48,659 nucleotides of DNA from Bradyrhizobium oropedii (GCF_020889685.1 NZ_JACMYO010000049.1:1-48659); one strand, 5' to 3'; shown: positions 20,876 through 29,837, counted from the stretch's first letter. The notes: generated by a model not told the origin, from the sequence alone. Translations and numbers: made by a program.

Positions 20876-21682
20876 TCAGTGGTGCTGCGGTATCCGGAGC
20901 GGGTTGTGATAGCCTTCCGGCAGGAACGGCTGCAGATCCTTCTTGATGTAGTGCTTCTTGCCGAGCTGCTGCAGCCGGTTGACCATGCGGTGGGTGTAGC
21001 TCTCCCAATCCTCGGTCTTGGTGATCGGCAGATAGTTGACCCGACCGACCTTGTAGAGGTCGACGAATTCATGCGTTGCATCGACGATCGAAAGCGACGC
21101 CTCCACATCGATCGTCGGCTCGAGGCTGACCCACGTGAAGATGCCCCTTCCGTGAAAGGCCTTGAGCGCAGCGATCCGGTCGTCAGGATCAGCGGCGCCG
21201 CTCTCCCACTTGCGTGAGAAGGCGGTATCGAGCGACGTCAGCGTCGAGGCGAAGGCGTCGCGATCGCGGCGGAACAGGTCGATATCGCGCAGACCCCGGG
21301 TGCCACCCTTTGTGAGGGTACAGATGCCGAGGCCATGGTCGATCAGGATTTCGAGCGCCTTGCGCGTCGTCGTCGTGTCGCCTGGGTGGTACGGGTCTGA
21401 CGTGAACGAGATCATGACCTGCTCGGTGACGCCGAGCGCCTGGTACTTCACGGCGTCGCGACGGAGCTCATCGAGATAGTTGCCGCGCACGACGGCGCCG
21501 GCGTTGAACTCGCCGCGGTCCTGCTTGGTGACACGCGGCACATAGCAGTATGCGCATTTGTGGCCGCAGCCGCGATAGGGGTTCGCGGCGAGCGGAGCGT
21601 ACTCGCCGGCCTGGCCGCGCGGTGCGTAGATGTAGGAACAGCCTCTGACGGATACGCCGTCGGCGTTGAGGTAGTAGATCAT
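20876..21682 (-). CDS. Radical SAM protein of the SPL/Rv2578c-like group (268 aa)
   Basis: NPYRGCGHKCAYCYVPRVTK carries the C-x3-C-x2-C motif of radical SAM enzymes with the Y-x-G-C context of spore-photoproduct-lyase-like proteins. Further conserved segments are FTSDPYHPGDTTTTRKALEI, ICTLTKGGTRGLRD and TWVSLEPTID. ATG at 21682 chosen because upstream sequence is poor coding; no strong Shine-Dalgarno. The substrate is unknown: DNA repair or a base modification are possibilities. Followed 11 bases later by the HTH gene. Confidence 0.82.
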   Translation of the reverse strand: MIYYLNADGVSVRGCSYIYAPRGQAGEYAPLAANPYRGCGHKCAYCYVPRVTKQDRGEFNAGAVVRGNYLDELRRDAVKYQALGVTEQVMISFTSDPYHPGDTTTTRKALEILIDHGLGICTLTKGGTRGLRDIDLFRRDRDAFASTLTSLDTAFSRKWESGAADPDDRIAALKAFHGRGIFTWVSLEPTIDVEASLSIVDATHEFVDLYKVGRVNYLPITKTEDWESYTHRMVNRLQQLGKKHYIKKDLQPFLPEGYHNPLRIPQHH

Positions 21683-21792
21683 TTGAAAGGTGCTTCGCTT
21701 CCTGGAGTGGGTGAAGTTCAGAATCAAATGATGCCAGCAGAGGCCTGTTTTCACCACTCTTTTTGATTTCTTGGGCGTGAGTGCAGTTCAAC
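21683..21792. promoter_or_regulatory. Divergent region before the late operon
   Basis: The 110 bases between the leftward radical SAM gene and the rightward terminase operon must hold both promoters. No consensus -35/-10 pair stands out; TTTTTGATTTCTTGGG near 21760 is the most AT-rich part. Absence of a strong promoter would fit late genes needing an activator. Confidence 0.3.
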
Positions 21793-22251
21793 ATGGCGAG
21801 GAAGAAAGAACCGAAGCCGATGGGTCGGCCGCCAGTAAAGATCGACATCGATCAGCTGGAAAAGCTTGGCGCGATACACGCAACAACTGAGGAAGTTGCT
21901 GCGGTCTTCGGTTGCACCAAACGAACGATCTTGAATCGATTTAAGGACGAGCCAGAGCTGAAGCTCGCCTACGAGAACGGCAAAGAGAAGGGCAAGCTGA
22001 GCTTGCGGCGTCTGCAATGGCGCCACGCCAGCGGCACCGGCTCCGGTGCCGTGAACATGACGATCCATCTCTCGAAGCACTGGTTGAAGGAAACGGACAA
22101 GGCAGCCGTCGAGCTGTCGGGCCCGAAGGGCGGTCCGATCGAAACCAGAGACGTCAGTCCCCGTGAACTCATCACAAGCCGAATTGCTAGCATCGCTGCC
22201 CGACGACGAGAGGGCGGCGATACTGGCGGGTCTGACCGACAGTCAGCTTGA
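21793..22251 (+). CDS. Small terminase subunit-like protein (152 aa)
   Basis: Begins MARKKEPKPMGRPPVKIDID (basic, G-R-P-P-V), then a helix-turn-helix (EEVAAVFGCTKRTILNRFKD) followed by helices with LRRLQWRHASGTGSGAVNMT IHLSKHWL, a pattern typical of phage small terminases that recognise the packaging site. It lies directly before and overlaps the large terminase gene by 89 bases. A GTG 12 bases upstream is an alternative start. Confidence 0.8.
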   Translation: MARKKEPKPMGRPPVKIDIDQLEKLGAIHATTEEVAAVFGCTKRTILNRFKDEPELKLAYENGKEKGKLSLRRLQWRHASGTGSGAVNMTIHLSKHWLKETDKAAVELSGPKGGPIETRDVSPRELITSRIASIAARRREGGDTGGSDRQSA

Positions 22252-23560
22252 AGCGCTGCGCTGGGACTGGCGGTTCTGGGCCAGGCCTGACCAGCTCGAG
22301 CCGCAGGATCCGCAGTGGAAGAACTGGCTGCTGCTCGCCGGTCGCGGATTCGGCAAGACCCGCACCGGCGCGGAGTGGGTGCGCGACAATGTCTGCGGCT
22401 CGACGCCCCTCGCCCGAGGTCGATATCGACAGCTTGCGCTGATCGCCGAGACCGCGGCCGATGCGCGCGAAGTGATGGTCGGCGACGGCAAGGCCGAGGA
22501 CGAAGGTTCCGGCCTGCTGCAGGTTCACCCGAAAGACTTCCGGCCGATGTACGAGCCGTCGAAGCGCCGGTTGACCTGGCCCAACGGTGCGATCGCTACG
22601 CTCTACAACGCGACCGAGCCCGACCAGTTGCGCGGGCCGCAGCATGATGCGGCATGGTGTGACGAGCTGGCGAAGTGGGTCTACGCACAGGACACCTGGG
22701 ACCAGCTGCAGTTTGGTTTGCGCCTCGGCGAACATCCTCGGGCCTGCATCACGACAACGCCGCGGCCGATCCAGCTCATCCGGTACCTGCTGAAGCATGC
22801 GCTCACCCGCGTGGTGCTCGGCAAGACAACCGATAATGCCTCGAACCTGCCGCCTTCCTTCCTCGAGGCGGTGCTCGATCGATATGCCGGCACCCGGCTC
22901 GGCCGGCAGGAGCTGAACGCCGAAGTTCTCGACGACGTGCCAGGAGCGCTGTGGACGCGCGCCATGATCGACGAGGCTCGCAAGCCTGTCACCGTGCCCG
23001 ACCTGCGGCGCGTGGTGGTCTCGATCGACCCTTCAGGCACGGCCGGCGATGAAGACGATGGCGACTCGATCGGCATCATCGTCGGGGGCAAGGGCATTGA
23101 TGGCCGCGGCTACATTCTGGCAGACCGTAGCTGCAAGTTGTCCCCTGATGGTTGGGGACGTCGAGCGGTCGACGCTTATCACGAATTTAAGGCCGACCGG
23201 ATCATCGCCGAGCGCAACTTCGGCGGCGCGATGGTCGAGCATGTCATCCGCACCGTCGACAAGTCGGTTTCGTATGAAGAGGTCGTAGCCTCCCGCGGCA
23301 AGGTTATCCGGGCCGAACCGATCGCCGCCTTGTATGAGCAGAACAAGATTTCGCATGTCGGCGACTTCGTCGAGCTGGAGGACCAGATGTGCGGCATGAC
23401 ACGCAACGGATACGAGCTCGAAGGATCGCCCGATCGGCTCGACGCGGCTGTCTGGCTGCTCGACTATCTGTCCTTCACCGCACGGGCGCCGTTGATCATC
23501 TCGGATGAAGTCTTGGCTAGGGCAGCACAACCTGCTCGCCGACGGAAGCCGCTCTCGTGA
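22163..23560 (+). CDS. terL: Terminase large subunit (465 aa)
   Basis: Packaging motor and DNA-cutting enzyme. ATPase: Walker A LLLAGRGFGKTRTG (57-70), Walker B HDAAWCDEL with D167/E168 (161-169), coupling TTTPRP (197-202). RNase H-like nuclease: D289 in VSIDPSG, E350 in IAERNFGG and D424/D427 in GSPDRLDAAVWLL. GTG start; the N-terminal segment SLPDDERAAIL...WDWRFWARPDQ is typical of alphaproteobacterial phage TerL. Its stop overlaps the portal GTG. Confidence 0.96.
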   Translation: MNSSQAELLASLPDDERAAILAGLTDSQLEALRWDWRFWARPDQLEPQDPQWKNWLLLAGRGFGKTRTGAEWVRDNVCGSTPLARGRYRQLALIAETAADAREVMVGDGKAEDEGSGLLQVHPKDFRPMYEPSKRRLTWPNGAIATLYNATEPDQLRGPQHDAAWCDELAKWVYAQDTWDQLQFGLRLGEHPRACITTTPRPIQLIRYLLKHALTRVVLGKTTDNASNLPPSFLEAVLDRYAGTRLGRQELNAEVLDDVPGALWTRAMIDEARKPVTVPDLRRVVVSIDPSGTAGDEDDGDSIGIIVGGKGIDGRGYILADRSCKLSPDGWGRRAVDAYHEFKADRIIAERNFGGAMVEHVIRTVDKSVSYEEVVASRGKVIRAEPIAALYEQNKISHVGDFVELEDQMCGMTRNGYELEGSPDRLDAAVWLLDYLSFTARAPLIISDEVLARAAQPARRRKPLS

Positions 23561-25254
23561 AGAAGAAGCACGTCAAGCAGTTTGCCAAGCAGCTGGCGCT
23601 CGAGTTCGCCGAGCTGCAGAAGCGCCCTGCCCGGCGCCGGCGCGCGCCGCGGACCCGGGCGATGCGCGAGCTTGCCGAGAAGGCGCTCGGCTCCGACGCC
23701 GTGAAGGCCGCGGCCGACCGCGCCGAGCGGAAACCGCTCCAGGTCACACACGACCACCTGCAGCTGGCGAAGCAGAAGGCCGACCGCTACACCCGCGCCA
23801 ATCCGTTCAAGCTGCCGGACTTCCCGGTCCAACTGATGGACCACATTCCGGCCGATCGCCGGATGGCCGCAGACGAGGGCCTGATCGGCACGTCGGCATG
23901 GGCTGGCGGGGCGTGGAATTCCCTCGGATCGAATGTCGCCTTCGAGGGCATCGCGTTCCTCGGCTATCAATACCTCGCTGAGCTGGCGCAGCGGCCGGAA
24001 TATCGCGTGATCGTCGAGACGATCGCCACCGAGATGACCCGGAAGTGGATCCGCTTCCAGGCCAAGGGCAAGAAAGACAAGACGAAGAAGATCGAGCAGA
24101 TCACGGCCGAGTTTGAGCGGCTCAAGGTCAGCGAGATTTTCTGCCAGGCCTGCGAGGTCGATGGCTTCTTCGGGCGCGCGCATCTCTATCTCGACACCGG
24201 CGCGACCGACGACCGCAACGAGCTAAAGATGCCGATCGGCAATGGCAGCAACGCCATCACCGAGCGGAAGTTCGAAAGAGGAGACCTGAAGCGGCTCGCA
24301 ATCGTCGAGCCGATGTGGACGTATCCGACGAGCTACAACTCGAACAATCCTCTGCGGCCGGACTGGTACAATCCGCAGATGTGGTTCGTGATGGACCGCG
24401 AGGTGCACATATCGCGCCTGCTGCGGTTTGTCGGCCGCGAGGTGCCCGACGCGCTGAAGCCCGCCTACTCGTTCGGCGGACTTTCGCTGACGCAAATGGC
24501 GAAGCCTTATGTTGAGAACTTCCTCAACATCCGCCAGAGCGTGGCCGATATCGTCCAGGCCTTCTCGGTCTTCGTGCTCTCGACCAATCTCGGCGAAACG
24601 CTGACGCCTGGCGGCGAAGGACTGTTCCGGCGCGCCGATCTCTTCAACAGCCTGCGCGACAACCGCGGACTGATGATGATCGATGCGGAATCGGAGGATT
24701 TCCAGAATGTCGCGGCGCCGCTGTCGTCACTCGATCAGCTGCAGGCGCAGGCGCAGGAGCACATGGCTTCGGTATCGCGCATCCCGCTGGTCAAGCTGCT
24801 CGGCACCACACCGCATGGTTTGAATGCCACGGCTGAACCAGAGCTGCGGGCGTTCTACGACCACATCCACGCCTACCAGAAGAAGTTTTTCTCGCCGAAC
24901 CTCGATCGCGTGTTCCGCTTCGCCCAGATCAACATCTGGGGCAAGGTCGATCCCGATATCTCGTATGTCTACGAGCCCCTCTGGGAGATGGACGAGAAGG
25001 GTCAGGCCGAGGTCCGCAAGACCAACGCCGAGACGGCGCAGATCCACATCGATAGCGGCGTGATCTCTCCGGAAGAAGAGCGCAACCGCATCACCGCCGA
25101 CCCCGGCACGCAATATCCGGGCCTCGACCCCAACAAGGTCCCCGACCTGAAGCAGGAAGAGGAAGAAGGGCTCGAGCCGAAGGGCTCGGCCGAGCACCTG
25201 GCGCAGGGCGGCGAGAACGATGCCGACGAAGAAGCCGAACGAGAAGACGCTTAG
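23557..25254 (+). CDS. Phage portal protein, DUF1073 family (565 aa)
   Basis: The region YQYLAELAQRPEYRVIVETI, then ATEMTRKWI, together with VSRIPLVKLLGTTPHGLNAT and FYDHIHAYQKKFFSPNLDRV, is characteristic of DUF1073 portals. The portal is the dodecameric DNA gate of the head vertex. A basic N-terminal extension of about 60 residues and an acidic C-terminal tail (DADEEAEREDA) frame the domain. GTG start overlapping terL. Confidence 0.9.
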   Translation: MKKKHVKQFAKQLALEFAELQKRPARRRRAPRTRAMRELAEKALGSDAVKAAADRAERKPLQVTHDHLQLAKQKADRYTRANPFKLPDFPVQLMDHIPADRRMAADEGLIGTSAWAGGAWNSLGSNVAFEGIAFLGYQYLAELAQRPEYRVIVETIATEMTRKWIRFQAKGKKDKTKKIEQITAEFERLKVSEIFCQACEVDGFFGRAHLYLDTGATDDRNELKMPIGNGSNAITERKFERGDLKRLAIVEPMWTYPTSYNSNNPLRPDWYNPQMWFVMDREVHISRLLRFVGREVPDALKPAYSFGGLSLTQMAKPYVENFLNIRQSVADIVQAFSVFVLSTNLGETLTPGGEGLFRRADLFNSLRDNRGLMMIDAESEDFQNVAAPLSSLDQLQAQAQEHMASVSRIPLVKLLGTTPHGLNATAEPELRAFYDHIHAYQKKFFSPNLDRVFRFAQINIWGKVDPDISYVYEPLWEMDEKGQAEVRKTNAETAQIHIDSGVISPEEERNRITADPGTQYPGLDPNKVPDLKQEEEEGLEPKGSAEHLAQGGENDADEEAEREDA

Positions 25255-26017
25255 GCCCGTCCATGCCAATGCCGGCATTCAGGCGCGGTACCGCGAGCGG
25301 CTTCTCGCCATCATCGATGAGATGAACAATTCGGTACGGTTCTGGTTGAAGGCCGCCTATCGGCAGAACACGCCGGTGATGGCCCAGGACCGCAACCCGG
25401 CCGAGGAGCTGCGCATCGCCGTCGAGGAGCTGGCGAAGCGGTGGCAGCGGAACTTCGACAATCTGGCGCCGCGGCTCGCCGAATACTTCGCGCAGGCCGT
25501 CCACCTGCGGAGCGATGCCGCACTGCGGGCGACGCTGCGCAAGAGCGGCTTCACGGTCAAATTCAAGATGACGCCGGCGATGCGCGACGTCATGGACGCG
25601 ACGATCACCGAGCAAGTCTCGCTCATCAAGTCGATTCCGGAGCGATACTTCACGCAGGTGCAGGGTATCGTGATGCGGTCGGTGCAGACCGGTCGCGATC
25701 TCGGTCAGGTGACGAAGGACCTGCAGGAGCAGTTCGGCGTGACGCGCCGCCGCGCCGAGACGATCGCGCGGGACCAGAACAACAAGGCGACCACCGCCAT
25801 GACGAATGCCAGGCAGCAGAGCCTCGGCATCACGGAAGGCGATTGGGTGCATTCGGGCGCCGGCAAGCATCCACGGCCGACGCACGTCGCGATGAACGGC
25901 AAGCGCTTCGACCTGAAGAAAGGCATGTACGATTCAGCGGTCGGCCGCTGGATCATGCCGGGCGTAGAGCCGAATTGCCGCTGCTTCTGGCGGCCGGTGA
26001 TCAAGGGATTCTCATGA
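25220..26017 (+). CDS. Head morphogenesis protein, SPP1 gp7/Mu F-like (265 aa)
   Basis: The C-terminus has the family signature: FGVTRRRAETIARDQNNKAT, then GDWVHSGAGKHPRPTHVAMN GKRFDL and PGVEPNCRCFWRP, matching the phage Mu gpF / SPP1 gp7 domain, a minor head protein that enters or decorates the procapsid. Overlaps the portal gene end by 35 bases, the common order in this phage class. Confidence 0.92.
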   Translation: MPTKKPNEKTLRPVHANAGIQARYRERLLAIIDEMNNSVRFWLKAAYRQNTPVMAQDRNPAEELRIAVEELAKRWQRNFDNLAPRLAEYFAQAVHLRSDAALRATLRKSGFTVKFKMTPAMRDVMDATITEQVSLIKSIPERYFTQVQGIVMRSVQTGRDLGQVTKDLQEQFGVTRRRAETIARDQNNKATTAMTNARQQSLGITEGDWVHSGAGKHPRPTHVAMNGKRFDLKKGMYDSAVGRWIMPGVEPNCRCFWRPVIKGFS

Positions 26018-26106
26018 GTTGCAGTCTCGACGGTGGTCTATGGCCCCTATTCTGGATCGCGGTCGTCATCTGCGTCACGGTCTACAACCTCAAAGCCAAG
26101 AAATAG
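26014..26106 (+). CDS. Tiny membrane peptide in head operon (30 aa)
   Basis: ATG overlapping the previous stop (ATGA) opens MSCSLDGGLWPLFWIAVVIC and a short basic end, a single transmembrane helix. Very small, but the overlap and hydrophobic character make translation plausible. Function unknown. Confidence 0.5.
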   Translation: MSCSLDGGLWPLFWIAVVICVTVYNLKAKK

Positions 26107-26115
26107 GAACAGTTC

Positions 26116-26379
26116 ATGCGTACAGTTTCGTGCATCGCCCTGCTCTGCTTGCTCTCCACCGCTGCATTCGCGCAGACCGCGTCCGACCGGATCAAGCTGG
26201 ATGTCAGCCGGGCCGAGCTCGGCGTCATCGGCCAGGGCCTGATGGAGCTGCCCTACAAGACTTCGGCGGCGCTGATGAACAACCTGCAGCACCAGCTCGA
26301 CGCGACCGACAAGGCGGCGAAGGACGCCGCGGAGGCCAAGGCGGTAGAACCGCCGAAGCCAGATCAGGAATCGAAGTGA
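26116..26379 (+). CDS. Small exported protein in head operon (87 aa)
   Basis: MRTVSCIALLCLLSTAAFAQ is a Sec signal peptide (cleavage after FAQ or FA). The mature part is helical (SDRIKLDVSRAELGVIGQGL, MNNLQHQLDATDKAAKDAAE) with a Pro/Lys end. A secreted protein between head genes is not a structural component of the usual scheme; it may be a moron. Spacing of 9 bases after the previous stop. Confidence 0.65.
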   Translation: MRTVSCIALLCLLSTAAFAQTASDRIKLDVSRAELGVIGQGLMELPYKTSAALMNNLQHQLDATDKAAKDAAEAKAVEPPKPDQESK

Positions 26380-26672
26380 TGCGCGGCATTGGCCCAGCCG
26401 TCCTAGTCGTCAACGTCGCGATAGTAGGCCTGTTGATCTGGTTCGGCATCCACGGGCCGCACCAGAGCACCAAGCAGACGCTCTTGATGGTTCCGGCCAT
26501 GCCCAGCGACCAGAACTGCTCCCTCGCCGATATCGCGATGGACGGTGCCGTCACGCTGCACTGGCCGTGCATTGACAAGACGGCCGCCGCCTATCGGCAG
26601 GACGCTCCGAGCATGTTTGGTGCCGTTGCAGTGACCTTGAAGGCAGCCAAGGAAACGGCCGCCAAGCCCTGA
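26379..26672 (+). CDS. Membrane-anchored small protein (97 aa)
   Basis: ATG at 26379 overlaps the stop of the previous gene. N-terminal transmembrane helix (AVLVVNVAIVGLLIWFGIHG) and a periplasmic-like domain with two Cys (DQNCSLAD, LHWPCIDK). With the two preceding genes it forms a run of three membrane or exported products between head morphogenesis and protease genes. Confidence 0.6.
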   Translation: MRGIGPAVLVVNVAIVGLLIWFGIHGPHQSTKQTLLMVPAMPSDQNCSLADIAMDGAVTLHWPCIDKTAAAYRQDAPSMFGAVAVTLKAAKETAAKP

Positions 26673-26684
26673 AGAGGAAGATCG

Positions 26685-28736
26685 ATGCCGAGCGTATCGC
26701 AGCGCCAGCACCGCGCCATGGAAGCGGCGGCGCACGGTCATTCCACGCTCGGCATCCCGAAGAAGGTCGGCGAGGAGTTCGCTGCTGCCGATGCCGTGAA
26801 CGGCACCGCCGCCGGCGTGATCTTCGTGGCGAAGGATGGCGACATCCTGCTGATGCGCCGGTCGGCCGACGAGATGAACTATGGCGGTTGGTGGGGCCTG
26901 CCCGGTGGCAAGAGCGAGGACGGCGAAGAGCCGCTTGCAGCCGCTCGCCGCGAGGTTCTCGAGGAGACCGGCTTCGATTGCTCTGATCGGCTGATGAAGG
27001 CATTCGATGCCGTCGTGACGCCGAACAAGATGGCGTTCCACACCTTCACATGCGGTGTTGACGAGAAGTTCTCGCCGAAGATGGAGGACGGCGAGCATAC
27101 CGGCGCCGCCTGGTTCTCGATCGACGGCCTGCCCTCGAAGACGCACCCCTCCGTGGTCCGCGCGCTGAAGGATCGGTTGTCGCTGGCCGACGACATGAAG
27201 CCGGAGGATTGGCAGGGCCTGCGCGACGGCTTCGTGAAATGGACCCGCGAGGAAGAGCGCGAGCCAGAGCACCGTGATCGCGCGTTCGACGCGCGCGAGA
27301 CGATGGCCTTTGACCGCGCGGCCTCGGTACGGCGTTACGACGAAGACGGGAGACTCCATGTCTCCAGGACCCCAATCTCAAAGGCCAATGTTTGCGAATA
27401 TGCCGGCGCCGAGATTCCGGAGTTCGAGAAACTAGGGTTGCAACCAGACAGACTTTATAAGCTCTGGCGTCATCCGGATGAGTTGGAGAAAGGTGCCAGC
27501 ACCTTCAACAACATCCAATTCATGAGAATCCACAAACCGGTCGACGCGCGCGTCTCCGGCAATCACCTCCCGGGGGAAGTGATCGGATCGATCGGAACGG
27601 ACGCAGAGTTCGAGCATCCGTATCTGTTCAACTCGCTGGTATGTTGGTCGAAAGACGATATCGACGACATCGAGGACGAGCGGAAGATCGAATTGTCGAG
27701 CGCGTACCGCTACCGCGCCGACATGACGCCCGGCAAAACGCCGGACGGCGAAGAATACGACGGCGTCATGCGTGACATCGTCGGCAATCACGTTGCCCTT
27801 GTGAAAGAAGGCCGAGCCGGACCCGATGTTGTGGTCGGCGACACCATGGAGACCATCAAGATGGCCAAAGTTAAGATGACCCGTACCGGTGCCGCTCTCC
27901 GCAGCGTCATCGCCCTCCACCTCGTTCCGCGCCTGGCGCAGGATGCGAAGCTCGACCTTCGCCCGATCCTGGCCAAGCTGACGATGAAGAACTATGCCGC
28001 GCAGAAACCGATCATCATCACCGGCATCAAGACCGCGGCCAAGGGCAAGCTTGCTGCCGATGCCTCAATCGAGGACGTAGCGACCCTGCTCGATGCCATG
28101 GAGAAGGCGCCGATCGCCGACGGCGATGATGAGGTCGACGTCGAGGATATGCCCGAGGAGACCATGGACTCCGAGGAGCACGGCGACCTGCACGAATTCC
28201 TCAAGGGCAAGCTCGGCGAGGACGACTACATGAAGGCCTGCGACATTCTCAAGGCCGGCTCGCACGGCGCGGCCGACGAGGATGACGACGAGGAGGAGAA
28301 GAAGCGCAAGGAAGAGGAGCAGCGCCGGAAAATGGCGGGCGATGTCGAGAAGGAAGTCGAGAAGCGCACCAAGGATATGGTCGACAAGAAGGCCATGGAC
28401 CAGGCGATCGATGCCGCGGTCAAGTCCGAGCGCAACCGCCTTCAGGCGACTGCGGACGCTCGTGAAGAGGTCCGCCCGTTCGTCGGCACCCTCAAGGGCG
28501 CGTTCGACAGCGCGGAAGGCGTCTATCAGGCTGCTCTCGGCGTGCTCGGCGTTGCCGATGCCGACAAGATCGACAGCCTGCCGGCGCTCAAGGCCGTGAT
28601 GAAGTCGCAGCGAAATCCCCAAGGCGCGTACGATTCTGCGCTGCCCAAGCGCCCGATGGCGACTGATGCTGCTGTCGAGAAGAGCCTCGCCGAGCGCTTC
28701 CCGCACGCCGCGAACATCAAGGTCAGCGCCGCCTAA
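26685..28736 (+). CDS. Nudix hydrolase - prohead protease - scaffold fusion (683 aa)
   Basis: Four parts are visible. Residues 1-36 (MPSVSQRQHRAMEAAAHGHS ...) are a short head-associated motif. Residues 40-165 are a Nudix hydrolase with an intact box (GKSEDGEEPLAAARREVLEE TGF; G-x5-E-x7-R-E-x2-E-E-x-G, about 75-97). Residues 205-385 are a DUF2213-type prohead protease (IELSSAYRYRADMTPG; VMRDIVGNHVALVKEGRAG). Residues 400-683 are an acidic, then coiled-coil scaffold-like region (EEEKKRKEEEQRRKMAG). The protease should cleave capsid and scaffold during maturation. The Nudix domain fused to it is the odd part. Confidence 0.85.
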   Translation: MPSVSQRQHRAMEAAAHGHSTLGIPKKVGEEFAAADAVNGTAAGVIFVAKDGDILLMRRSADEMNYGGWWGLPGGKSEDGEEPLAAARREVLEETGFDCSDRLMKAFDAVVTPNKMAFHTFTCGVDEKFSPKMEDGEHTGAAWFSIDGLPSKTHPSVVRALKDRLSLADDMKPEDWQGLRDGFVKWTREEEREPEHRDRAFDARETMAFDRAASVRRYDEDGRLHVSRTPISKANVCEYAGAEIPEFEKLGLQPDRLYKLWRHPDELEKGASTFNNIQFMRIHKPVDARVSGNHLPGEVIGSIGTDAEFEHPYLFNSLVCWSKDDIDDIEDERKIELSSAYRYRADMTPGKTPDGEEYDGVMRDIVGNHVALVKEGRAGPDVVVGDTMETIKMAKVKMTRTGAALRSVIALHLVPRLAQDAKLDLRPILAKLTMKNYAAQKPIIITGIKTAAKGKLAADASIEDVATLLDAMEKAPIADGDDEVDVEDMPEETMDSEEHGDLHEFLKGKLGEDDYMKACDILKAGSHGAADEDDDEEEKKRKEEEQRRKMAGDVEKEVEKRTKDMVDKKAMDQAIDAAVKSERNRLQATADAREEVRPFVGTLKGAFDSAEGVYQAALGVLGVADADKIDSLPALKAVMKSQRNPQGAYDSALPKRPMATDAAVEKSLAERFPHAANIKVSAA

Positions 28737-28773
28737 GCGCCGACCATCCCCTCACCTTTGACCGAACCTCAAG

Positions 28774-28794
28774 CTGGCGCCACCGCGGCGCCGG
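28774..28794 (+). terminator. Hairpin upstream of the decoration gene
   Basis: GGCGCC-ACCGC-GGCGCC stem with an additional G-U and C-G pair, in the 92-base gap before the decoration protein. No T run, so a processing or partial-termination element is more likely than a full terminator. Confidence 0.35.
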
Positions 28795-28828
28795 CAGCAA
28801 CCCCTCTTAACTTGAAGGAAACAATCCG

Positions 28829-29797
28829 ATGACTGGTGGTGGTTTTCAGACGGCAGTCACCGTTCAGCCGGCGATCGGCATCGAAGGTGACTTCGCCAGT
28901 GCCAATCCGCGTTTCTCCGTGATCGCCGGCGCCGGCGCGTTCGTTTGCGGCGCCAATGGCGTCCGTGTCGGCCGCTTCGCGTGGGCGAGCGATGCATCCG
29001 AAGACGATGTCGGCGCTCCCGCTGTCGGCAACAACTTCGGCTCCGGTCCCGTCACCGGCTTCGTGCACCGCGAGCAGCAGGGCCTCATCACGCAGTACCT
29101 GCAGAACGCCAGCATGATCGTTCAGGCCGGCTTCCCGCTGACCCTGATGAATGGCGGTGATTTCGTCGTCCGCAACGCCGGCAACAACCAGGCGCAGATC
29201 GGTCAGAAGGCCTATGCCAACTTCCAGGATGGCTCGGTCCGTTTCGGGCCGACCGGCACGCCGGATTCCGGTGGCACCTCGACCGCATCGACCATCGCGG
29301 CCGGCGCCAGCGGCTTCACCGCGTCCATCACCGGCAACCTGATGACCGTGACCGCGGTCACCAGCGGCACGCTCTACAACGGCACGATCGTCGCCGGCGC
29401 GAGCGTCCCGGCCGGCGCCGCGATCGTGAACCAGGTGACCCCGCTCCTGCCCGGCGAGGCGCTGCGCGGCATCGGCCGCTATGCGCTGACCGTGGCGGAG
29501 CAGAACATCGCTTCCGAGGCGATGACCGGCTCCTATGGCCTGCTCACCATCGGCGGCACGGTTGCCGGTACCTTCGCGGTCGGCCAGCCGGTCTCGGGTG
29601 GCACCACCTCGGTGGGCACCGTCATCACCGACGTCGGCACCGGCACCGGTGGCGCCGGCACCTACATCGTCAACAACACCCAGACCGTTGCGTCGGCGGC
29701 GCTCAACACCGCGCTGGACGTCGAAACGAAGTGGTACGCGATGAGCCCCGGTCTGTCCGGCGAGCTTGTCAAGATCAGTGATCACGCGCTCGGCTGA
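28829..29797 (+). CDS. Head decoration/structural protein with two inserted beta modules (322 aa)
   Basis: Residues 1-158 resemble structural cement or decoration proteins preceding capsid genes (PRFSVIAGAGAFVCGANGVR, GFVHREQQGLITQYLQNASM). Residues 160-232 and 235-294 are two copies of a Val/Thr/Gly-rich module (LMTVTAVTSGTL...; LLTIGGTVAGTFAVGQPVSG; GTGTGGAGTYIVNNTQTV) that also occurs in the neck, sheath and baseplate J proteins. The end (VETKWYAMSPGLSGELVKIS) returns to the decoration fold, so the modules interrupt it. GAAGGAAAC precedes the ATG. Confidence 0.78.
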   Translation: MTGGGFQTAVTVQPAIGIEGDFASANPRFSVIAGAGAFVCGANGVRVGRFAWASDASEDDVGAPAVGNNFGSGPVTGFVHREQQGLITQYLQNASMIVQAGFPLTLMNGGDFVVRNAGNNQAQIGQKAYANFQDGSVRFGPTGTPDSGGTSTASTIAAGASGFTASITGNLMTVTAVTSGTLYNGTIVAGASVPAGAAIVNQVTPLLPGEALRGIGRYALTVAEQNIASEAMTGSYGLLTIGGTVAGTFAVGQPVSGGTTSVGTVITDVGTGTGGAGTYIVNNTQTVASAALNTALDVETKWYAMSPGLSGELVKISDHALG

Positions 29798-29837
29798 TCC
29801 GCCGCAGCGCTTCCCCACAATCAACCGTTCGAACTGA

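Noticed and set aside
26014..26672. Calling the three small membrane/exported genes holin, spanin and endolysin
   Set aside because: No lysin-type catalytic motif, no lipobox in the second protein and an atypical position; kept as unknown.
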